Shown: piece after piece, positions 57,997 to 64,000 of the stretch
Numbering within the stretch: position 1 is the first letter of the stretch
Layout: each line of letters opens with the position of its first letter
From: Bacillus shivajii
GTDB taxonomy: Bacteria; Bacillota; Bacilli; Bacillales; Salisediminibacteriaceae
Assembly: GCF_020519665.1 (NCBI RefSeq)
Contig: NZ_CP084703.1
Span: 4,376,120 to 4,440,119, forward strand
Direction of reading: 5' to 3'
DNA length: 64,000 nt
Notes under the pieces: model-generated
The model's input: only the letters and a program-made list of their open reading frames with translations
Database searches by the model: none
What the model was told of the DNA's origin: nothing
Made by a program: the position numbers and the translations under genes

Positions 57997-59373
57997 CTAT
58001 TTCCCTAAACAGAACTGGGAAAACAGTTGGTCGATCAAGCTTTCTTGAACGGTGTCTCCAATTACTTCACCTAAAAGTTCCCACGTTTTCGTAATATCAA
58101 TTTGAATCATATCAATTGGCATTCCTGCTTCAGCTGCAGATAATGCATCTGATATCGATTGATGGGCATTATTCAGTAATGCAATGTGCCTTGAGTTAGA
58201 TACGTACGTCAAGTCTTGGGCTTCTAACTCTCCTTCGAAAAACAGTGCCTTTATTGCATCTTCAAGCTCATCAATACCTTCATCTTCAAGTAAAGACGTT
58301 GTAATCATCGTACGATTTCCAAGTAATTGCTTAACACGGTCTAAATCAATTTTTTGTTCAAGGTCCGTCTTATTTATTATAACGATTGTATCGCGATCTT
58401 TACTAATATGAAATAATTCTTCATCTGCTTCTGTTAGTTCTTCATTATAGTTTAATACAAGTAAAACAAGTTCTGCATCATTTACTACTTTACGCGAACG
58501 TTCTACCCCGATTTTTTCTACAACATCTTCAGTTTCTCGAATACCTGCTGTATCTAACAGTCGTAGCGGTACTCCTCGTACATTTACATACTCTTCAATA
58601 ACATCGCGGGTTGTTCCAGGAATGTCTGTAACGATTGCTTTATTATCGTGAACTAAACTATTTAGTAAAGATGATTTACCGACATTTGGGCGTCCTATAA
58701 TAACTGTTGAAAGACCGTCACGAAGTATTTTTCCTTGTTGGGCAGTTTGTAATAAATTTTCAATATCCTTCTGTACAAAGCCACCTTTATCTTTTAATAC
58801 TTCTAACGTCATTTCTTCAGCATCATACTCTGGGTAATCAATATTCACTTCTACATGAGCAACCGTTTCAAGTAAAGCTTGTCTTAGTTTTTGAATCCGC
58901 GTTGAAAGTCTCCCTTCAAGCTGTTTCATCGCAACATTCATTGCACGATCGGACTTTGCTCGAATAAGATCCATAACTCCTTCTGCTTGAGACAAGTCAA
59001 TTCTTCCGTTTAAAAATGCACGCTTTGTAAATTCTCCTGGTTCAGCAAGACGTGCACCTTCATTTAGTACAAGCTGGAGTACTTTATTAACAGAGACAAT
59101 TCCTCCATGGCAATTAATTTCAATCATATCTTCCCTCGTAAAAGTTTTCGGAGCTCGTAAAACAGAAACCATGACTTCTTCAACGATTTCCATTGTCTTA
59201 GGATCAATCATATGACCGTAATTAATTGTATGGCTTTCGACGTCTTTTAACTTTTTCTGACCTTTATACAGTTTATCAGCGATTTCAACAGCATCTTCAC
59301 CAGATACTCTGACGATTCCGATTGCTCCTTCCCCCATCGGTGTCGAAATTGCGGAAATTGTATCCAATTCCAT
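57997..59373 (-). CDS. mnmE: tRNA modification GTPase MnmE
   Basis: This 458-residue protein starts at ATG 59373 after AAAGGAGGTG. An N-terminal folate-binding domain (about 1-118), a helical domain and an inserted G domain ([32 protein letters not shown]) are followed by the C-terminal CLGK with the catalytic Cys. It forms the MnmEG complex that modifies U34 of tRNAs. Confidence 0.98.
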   Translation of the reverse strand: MELDTISAISTPMGEGAIGIVRVSGEDAVEIADKLYKGQKKLKDVESHTINYGHMIDPKTMEIVEEVMVSVLRAPKTFTREDMIEINCHGGIVSVNKVLQLVLNEGARLAEPGEFTKRAFLNGRIDLSQAEGVMDLIRAKSDRAMNVAMKQLEGRLSTRIQKLRQALLETVAHVEVNIDYPEYDAEEMTLEVLKDKGGFVQKDIENLLQTAQQGKILRDGLSTVIIGRPNVGKSSLLNSLVHDNKAIVTDIPGTTRDVIEEYVNVRGVPLRLLDTAGIRETEDVVEKIGVERSRKVVNDAELVLLVLNYNEELTEADEELFHISKDRDTIVIINKTDLEQKIDLDRVKQLLGNRTMITTSLLEDEGIDELEDAIKALFFEGELEAQDLTYVSNSRHIALLNNAHQSISDALSAAEAGMPIDMIQIDITKTWELLGEVIGDTVQESLIDQLFSQFCLGK

Positions 59374-59887
59374 CGAAAGCACCTCCTTTATCTATCTAGA
59401 TCAACATTTAATATATATAGATTGTAATTAACAAAACAAACTTCTTTCCAAATTAATAGAATACCACAAACTACCTCAACATAAAAGATAACCCTTTTGT
59501 ATCATCTTCGGCAAAAATCATCAATATCATCCACATCTTTATAAATTTACCCTCGGGAGCTACACTTACTAACATGTGAATAAAATATTTATCAATCGCA
59601 ATTGTTTATCCACAAGAACATCGTTTACCTACATAACTTGGATTTTTTCAACAATATAAAGTAATCCCCACCATGAAGCATGAAAATAAGCGCATTAGTG
59701 AGAGTTATAGTGAGTGCAAGTACGCGACACTCCAGTAACCAGCATGCATTGACTTCACGAGTTAGTGCGGAAATAGAAGCAGCATGTGCTGACAAACAAA
59801 CCACTTTATTTTCTAATAAAATTGGAAACCTTCGGCACAAAAAAGCCTATACTGAATGACAGTATAGGCTCAGTCTTATTTATTATT
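59374..59887. other. Gap between mnmE and jag
   Basis: No gene is supported; an open frame over 59625-59840 lacks a ribosome site. It contains one perfect DnaA box, TTATCCACA (59606-59614), a GC-richer block (59670-59800) and the jag terminator (59839-59871). Confidence 0.6.
59839..59871 (-). terminator. Terminator after jag
   Basis: AGCCTATACTG and CAGTATAGGCT form a perfect 11-bp stem; a run of T follows on the minus strand. Confidence 0.85.
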
Positions 59888-60505
59888 TTATTTCGGAGCT
59901 ACAATAATACGTCTATTTGGCTCTTCTCCATCAGAAAACGTTTTTATTCCATCAACATTTTGTAAAGTCGTATGAATAATCTTCCGTTCATGAGCGTTCA
60001 TTGGTTCTAAACGAACTTCTCTCCTCGTACGAAGTGCCTTATTTGCAAGTCGTTTTGCTAATGTTTCTAACGCTTCTTTTCGTCTCTCTCTATATCCTTC
60101 GGCATCAAGATGAATACGAAGATATTGATCAGACTGTTTGTTTGCTACTAAATTCGTTAAATATTGAAGAGAATCTAACGTCTGGCCCCTTTTACCGATT
60201 AGAACACCGATATCTGCACCAGTAATATTTAAGCAAATCCCCTCTTTGCGCTCCTCTTTTTCTACTGAGGCCGTAACACCCATTTTATCGATCGTCTCAC
60301 GTAAAAAAACAAGCGCTTCTTTTACTGGATCCGGCTTTACGATGACTTCTACTACAGCTGGTTTACTTCCTAATAAGCCGAAAAAACCTTTTTGAGGTTC
60401 TTCAATCACTTTAATTTCAACATTGTCTTTTGTTTCTTCAAGTTTCCCTAAGCCAACTTCAACCGCTTCGTCAACCGTTTTTCCTGATACAGTTACTTTT
60501 CTCAC
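59888..60505 (-). CDS. jag: Jag/SpoIIIJ-associated RNA-binding protein
   Basis: This 205-residue protein has an N-terminal Jag domain ([20 protein letters not shown]), a KH domain ([21 protein letters not shown]) and a C-terminal R3H domain ([18 protein letters not shown]). It is an RNA-binding partner of the insertase encoded just before it. Its GTG start overlaps the yidC stop (GTGA). Confidence 0.96.
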   Translation of the reverse strand: MRKVTVSGKTVDEAVEVGLGKLEETKDNVEIKVIEEPQKGFFGLLGSKPAVVEVIVKPDPVKEALVFLRETIDKMGVTASVEKEERKEGICLNITGADIGVLIGKRGQTLDSLQYLTNLVANKQSDQYLRIHLDAEGYRERRKEALETLAKRLANKALRTRREVRLEPMNAHERKIIHTTLQNVDGIKTFSDGEEPNRRIIVAPK

Positions 60506-61314
60506 TTGTTTTTCGCTCCCCCTGTTTCAGGCCCGTCACCTTTATTTTTACCGACATTCGGCCCAGTAATAAAGTACGTTTGAACTATCATAAACAAGTT
60601 ACCAATTACCCAATACAATGCTAATGCAGATGGGAAAAATGCTGCAAATGCGATAATCATCACTGGCATAATGTACATTAATGCACGCATTTGCGGATTA
60701 TCAGTAACCATCATCATTTTTTGCTGAATAAATGTTGTTGCACCAGCGACTAATGGCAAAATGAAATATGGATCTGCACTTCCTAATTCAAACCATAAAA
60801 ACATTTGTGGATCATATAGATCATATGCTGCTGGGTCAACTTCTGGGTTAATTTGTGGCGTACGAATAATCGCATGATAAAATGCAATTAAGATGGGCAT
60901 TTGTACAAGAATCGGTAAACACCCTGCTAACGGATTTACACCATGTTTCTGGAACAGCTGCATCATTTCCTGCTGTAATTTTTGTTGTGTTTGTTGATCT
61001 TTGGCACTATATTTTTCACGTAATTCTTGCATTTCTGGCTGAATGGCTTGCATCGCCTTCGTACTCTTCGTTTGTTTGATCATTAACGGTAAAATTAAAA
61101 TACGAAGTAAAATTGTTACGATAATAATTGCTAAACCGTAACTGTTTCCTAGTGCATCTGCAATTGTTGTCATTAACCAAGAAAGCGGATAAACGAACCA
61201 TGAATCCCAAATCCCTGTACTTTCCGCTTTAATCGGTTCATTAATGCTAAAACAACCTGTCATAACGAGCATTAAACCTACTAAGAGCAATAATAAACTT
61301 ATTTTTCTTACCAC
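60502..61314 (-). CDS. yidC: Membrane protein insertase YidC (SpoIIIJ)
   Basis: This 270-residue lipoprotein is best started at GTG 61314, seven bases after AGGAGG. The signal peptide ends in the lipobox LVMTGC, giving a lipid-modified Cys. Five membrane segments (for example [20 protein letters not shown]) carry the conserved hydrophilic-groove Arg in LLRILILP. It inserts membrane proteins and, as SpoIIIJ, is needed for forespore signalling. Confidence 0.96.
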   Translation of the reverse strand: MVRKISLLLLLVGLMLVMTGCFSINEPIKAESTGIWDSWFVYPLSWLMTTIADALGNSYGLAIIIVTILLRILILPLMIKQTKSTKAMQAIQPEMQELREKYSAKDQQTQQKLQQEMMQLFQKHGVNPLAGCLPILVQMPILIAFYHAIIRTPQINPEVDPAAYDLYDPQMFLWFELGSADPYFILPLVAGATTFIQQKMMMVTDNPQMRALMYIMPVMIIAFAAFFPSALALYWVIGNLFMIVQTYFITGPNVGKNKGDGPETGGAKNK

Positions 61315-61455
61315 TGATGGTCCTCCTAACTCACCTATCTTCTTTATATATAAAAACGTCATTCAATAAATTGTCCGTTCAAAAAAGGTTCTAATTAGAA
61401 GAGCTGACTCGTACATTTTTTTGAACTTATCTATTAAAGAATGACCGAAAAAACG

Positions 61456-61701
61456 TCATTCGTGTTCATGAAACGTTTTACTTTCATTTTTTTCGGGTAC
61501 GGGATCGTATCCACCTGGATGAAAGGGTTGACACTTTACGATTCTTTTAACCGTTAGCCATAGACCTTTAATTGCCCCGAATCTTTGAAATGACTCAATA
61601 CCGTACTGCGAACAAGTCGGATAAAACCTGCACGTAGGTGGAGTAAATCTTGAAATGTATTTTTGATAAAAACGAATAAGGTTAATAAATACCCATTTCA
61701 A
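61456..61701 (-). CDS. yidD: Membrane protein insertion efficiency factor YidD
   Basis: This 81-residue protein has [34 protein letters not shown], the Cys-rich YidD signature. It sits 12 bp after rnpA and before yidC, the usual order, and aids YidC-dependent insertion. Confidence 0.96.
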   Translation of the reverse strand: MKWVFINLIRFYQKYISRFTPPTCRFYPTCSQYGIESFQRFGAIKGLWLTVKRIVKCQPFHPGGYDPVPEKNESKTFHEHE

Positions 61702-61713
61702 CCGACATTCACC

Positions 61714-62076
61714 TCATCCCTTTCGTAATGGACGAGATTTTCTTATTAGTTTCGCACGGTTCAATACATGGTTTAATGATTTTTTCACTTCTTCATAATC
61801 CATGTTTGTTACTGGTTTCCGAGCTATAATAATCAGATCGTAATTTTGATGCAGTTTAGGTAGATATTCTTTCATTACTTCTCTAATTACTCGTTTAATA
61901 CGATTTCTAGTAACGGCATTTCCTAATTTTTTGCTAACAGACAACCCGATTCTAATGTTGTGTTGATCTTGTTTTTTGAGCTGGTAGACAACAAATTGCC
62001 GATTAGCAACAGACGTCCCCTGCTGGAAAACAATTTGAAATTCTTCATTCTTTTTTAAGCGGTTTTCCTTTTTCAT
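61714..62076 (-). CDS. rnpA: Ribonuclease P protein component
   Basis: This 120-residue basic protein starts at ATG 62076, eight bases after GGAG; the longer frame to 62130 is not used. [14 protein letters not shown] (about 62-75) is the RNR signature of RnpA. It binds the RNase P RNA for tRNA 5' processing. Confidence 0.97.
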   Translation of the reverse strand: MKKENRLKKNEEFQIVFQQGTSVANRQFVVYQLKKQDQHNIRIGLSVSKKLGNAVTRNRIKRVIREVMKEYLPKLHQNYDLIIIARKPVTNMDYEEVKKSLNHVLNRAKLIRKSRPLRKG

Positions 62077-62250
62077 TACGTACACTCCAATAACTTGTCT
62101 ATCCGCATTTATGAAATCATTCCAACCCAACTAACATTATATAGAATTCCTTACAATTGCGCCAACTCATTTTATAGACAATCATACATGAATTACTACC
62201 TTACTTCATTATTAAACACATTCACTAACTTTTATAATTTTCTAAAAGAG

Positions 62251-62279
62251 AAAAAAAGACCACTGATAAATCAGTGGTC
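62251..62279 (-). terminator. Terminator between rpmH and rnpA
   Basis: GACCACTGA, loop TAAA, and TCAGTGGTC form a perfect hairpin just after the rpmH stop, followed on the minus strand by T residues. Read-through would feed rnpA. Confidence 0.8.
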
Positions 62280-62281
62280 CA

Positions 62282-62419
62282 TTAAGCAGATAATACTTTT
62301 CTTCCTTTACGACGACGGTTAGCTAAAACCTTACGTCCGTTTTTAGTGCTCATACGCGCACGAAAACCGTGAACTTTTTTACGCTTACGGTTATTTGGAT
62401 TAAATGTTGGTTTACCCAT
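62282..62419 (-). CDS. rpmH: Ribosomal protein L34
   Basis: This 45-residue basic protein, starting [20 protein letters not shown] and ending [16 protein letters not shown], is L34. AGGAGGTG precedes its ATG at 62419. It is the first gene left of the origin. Confidence 0.98.
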   Translation of the reverse strand: MGKPTFNPNNRKRKKVHGFRARMSTKNGRKVLANRRRKGRKVLSA

Positions 62420-62550
62420 TTATTACACCTCCTGCGGAAAAATCCGATAACGACATACTTGTAAATTATATGGGACGATTTTAACAATGTCAAGATGTCC
62501 TAATATATAAACCATAATTTTCTTTTTCATCTTGGCTACTTTCTAAAAGA

Positions 62551-62590
62551 TTGCTCCTGCGATTACTCGTCGCAGGTAAAGAGTGTTGCT
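62551..62590 (-). repeat. Dispersed palindromic repeat, reversed copy
   Basis: CTCCTGCGATTACTCGTCGC (62555-62574) is the reverse complement of the unit at 34832 and 53857. The stem CCTGCGA/TCGCAGG is perfect, with a 7-nt loop. Confidence 0.8.
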
Positions 62591-62794
62591 TTTGATAAAT
62601 ATAATATCATCTTGAATCGGTTATAGGCGGACTCTTTTACCTCAAGGCAAGCGCGATCGTCCTCGAAAGCTTCACTTCGTTGGCTCTCATGATCTCTTCT
62701 TTGCACCTCTGGGTCGGCACGTGCTCCCAAAACTTACATCATTCATTATTCATTTTGGGTGATTTTCGGCTATCTGCATCTTTCTCTAATAGTT

Positions 62795-62945
62795 ATGCTT
62801 CGTAGCTAGGTGCGTCGATGCAGCTCATAGTGATTCGACGAAGTTGTGTTTGTTGCTTCTTCCTCTGTTAGGGTTGCTTCGTAGCTGGATCCGGGTGCGT
62901 CGAAGTACTTTTACCTGCGACGAGCAAATATAGCGGCTCAGAATC
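62795..62945 (+). repeat. Dispersed intergenic repeat, tandem copies of long module
   Basis: GCTTCGTAGCTAGGTGCGTCG at 62797, then CAGCTCATAGTGATTCGACG (62821-62840), then TTGCTTCTTCCTCTGTTAGG (62852-62871), then a second GCTTCGTAGCTGG (62876-62888) with GGTGCGTCGAAG, and last TTTACCTGCGACGAGCAAAT (62910-62929). It combines both modules seen elsewhere. Confidence 0.8.
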
Positions 62946-63214
62946 ACACGTAACTAACACGTGAAGTCATGCTAGTCGCTGCCCACCGCCTTACACTTCT
63001 TTAATTTTATAAAACAACAACCCATGCCAAAACATTCTTATCTTAATTTCATATTATAAGTTCTTTTTTCTTCGTTTTCTATATACATATGTAATAAACC
63101 TATTTATTAATAATTTCGAGCATCTTCATAAAAGTTTTTATATGATCAGCTTCTTTTAATTTATCCTCTATCTTTCCTTAAACAATTATAAAACATTTTT
63201 TCTCCTTCACCCCC

Positions 63215-63477
63215 TGTGGACAAATTTCTACAAGTTCTCACACCTACTAACATGAGATTCGACATTTTTTACACAGTATCTTGTGCTGTGGACAAGTTTT
63301 AGACACAACCAGTTGAATCGTGTGGATAACTATTTTAAAACATTGCTAACTCTAGTTTTATCTGATATCATAATGTTGTTTTTTCTCGTGGAAAACTTGT
63401 GTTAGAATATAAACTATCCACAACTGTTGACAACTATGTGGATAGTTATTCAGAGTGTCTGTATACTTTTATCCACA
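63215..63477. promoter_or_regulatory. oriC DnaA-box array upstream of dnaA
   Basis: Perfect TTATCCACA boxes lie at 63321-63329 (reverse) and 63469-63477. One-mismatch boxes lie at 63215-63223, 63287-63295, 63414-63422 and 63437-63445. This matches the bipartite Bacillus origin, in which one box group lies upstream and the unwinding region downstream of dnaA (not in the window). Confidence 0.85.
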
Positions 63478-63601
63478 AATCTGTGCATTTCGTGGATTGT
63501 TATTTTTCTTCTATATTATATCGTTCTCCACAATTTTTACCCAGTATAAATATTCAAATTATGCATCATGCTTATACAATCGTTGTACAAGAGGGAGTTT
63601 T

Positions 63602-63631
63602 TTGTCGTTTTGGCTGGGATGTTGTTATAAT
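63602..63631 (+). promoter_or_regulatory. dnaA promoter
   Basis: TTGTCG (63602-63607) and TATAAT (63626-63631) are separated by 18 bp and lie 29 bp before the dnaA start. Nearby DnaA boxes suggest autoregulation. Confidence 0.75.
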
Positions 63632-63659
63632 ACAGGGGTGCTTGAAGGAGGGAAGTTAC

Positions 63660-64000
63660 TTGGAAAATCTAAATGATCTATGGGATCGAGCATTAAAAAT
63701 TATTGAGGAAAAAGTAAGTAAGCCAAGTTTTGACACATGGTTCAAGTTTACGAAAGCTGACTCAATTGACCAAAGTACGAATACAATCACAGTTATTGCA
63801 CCAAATGAATTTGCCAGAGACTGGCTTGAAAATCGATATTTTGGCATTATTACCGAAACGTTGCATGAGTTAACAGGTGCTGAGCTAGAAGCTCGGTTTA
63901 TTTTGCCGAAAGATGAAAAAGATGAAGAATTAGAATTACTTGAAAAAATGAAAACCCCTGCTAAACCGAGTGTAGAGACGCAGGATGAACCTCCAAAGCA
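63660..64000 (+). CDS. dnaA: Chromosomal replication initiator DnaA (5' part)
   Basis: 113 codons are visible. TTG at 63660 is the start, seven bases after AAGGAGGG. The sequence ENLNDLWDRALKIIEEKVSK, then PSFDTWFKFTKA and VIAPNEFARDWLENRY, is DnaA domain I, followed by the variable linker. The AAA+ and DNA-binding domains lie past the right edge. DnaA unwinds oriC and starts the rightward operon with dnaN. Confidence 0.97.
   Translation, partial: MENLNDLWDRALKIIEEKVSKPSFDTWFKFTKADSIDQSTNTITVIAPNEFARDWLENRYFGIITETLHELTGAELEARFILPKDEKDEELELLEKMKTPAKPSVETQDEPPK

Larger units (their letters stand above)
62420..63659. other. rpmH-dnaA intergenic region containing oriC
   Basis: This 1.24-kb region has no gene. 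The left half (62540-62990) carries dispersed repeat modules, and 63000-63200 is AT-rich. The right part (63215-63477) has the DnaA boxes, and the dnaA promoter lies at 63602-63631. Confidence 0.85.

Noticed and set aside
59625..59840. A 71-residue minus-strand frame between mnmE and jag
   Set aside because: There is no ribosome site and it ends in repeat-like GC-richer sequence; it was treated as intergenic.

Overview
The window is the left flank of a chromosomal replication origin from a member of the Bacillaceae (Firmicutes, low GC). The gene order read leftwards from dnaA (start at 63660, cut by the right edge) is rpmH, rnpA, yidD, yidC/spoIIIJ, jag, mnmE, mnmG, rsmG, noc, parA (soj), parB (spo0J), yyaC, ychF, rpsF-ssb-rpsR, gdpP-rplI-dnaC, purA, tRNAs, walRKHIJ, htrA and rlmH. 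Ribosome binding sites are strong GGAGG types, and noc, yyaC and the jag/spoIIIJ pair point to a spore former. An alkaliphilic or soil Bacillus relative is a reasonable guess, but I cannot name the species. Almost all core genes lie on the minus strand, co-directional with the leftward replication fork.

Layout. 62.4-64.0 kb: oriC with DnaA boxes and the dnaA promoter. 54-62 kb: tRNA/rRNA modification, membrane insertase and nucleoid occlusion genes. 51.8-53.5 kb: parAB with a parS inside parB. 44.9-51.8 kb: ribosomal proteins, Ssb, YchF and a few membrane and metabolic genes. 42.0-44.5 kb: a PAS-GGDEF-EAL c-di-GMP protein. 36.7-41.5 kb: yybS-gdpP-rplI-dnaC. 35.2-36.4 kb: purA with a PurR-like operator. 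33.7-34.5 kb: five tRNAs. 32.3-33.4 kb: two DUF2512 membrane proteins. 23.4-32.0 kb: an M23 peptidase, the WalRK cell-wall two-component operon and HtrA. 22.5-23.3 kb: rlmH, a CxxH/CxxC protein and a cluster of DnaA boxes.

The accessory part is 1-22.5 kb, joined to the core genome exactly at the 3' end of rlmH, the gene that staphylococcal SCC elements also use. The unit next to the chromosome (about 17.84-22.49 kb) encodes a large serine recombinase, an Xre-type regulator, a small protein, a filamentous-phage gpII-like rolling-circle replication protein and a second, diverged, complete rlmH. Its integration has replaced the conserved His-Lys C-terminus of the resident RlmH by Ile-Leu-Gln-Gly, while the element's copy keeps the normal ending. 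The recombinase reads its last codons from the antisense strand of resident rlmH. Left of the second rlmH lies further cargo. This is a plus-strand cassette of unrecognised proteins with RadC, then a minus-strand BREX phage-defence operon: small ORF-brxA-brxB-brxC-pglX-pglZ, a SNF2/RapA-type helicase and an Mrr-like endonuclease cut by the window edge. The simplest reading is stacked integrations at rlmH: one element brings its own rlmH, which then offers a fresh attachment site for the next.

A family of degenerate, GC-richer intergenic repeats (a palindromic unit and a second longer module) recurs at 34.8, 53.8, 55.8 and 62.5-62.95 kb and is not explained by any gene.
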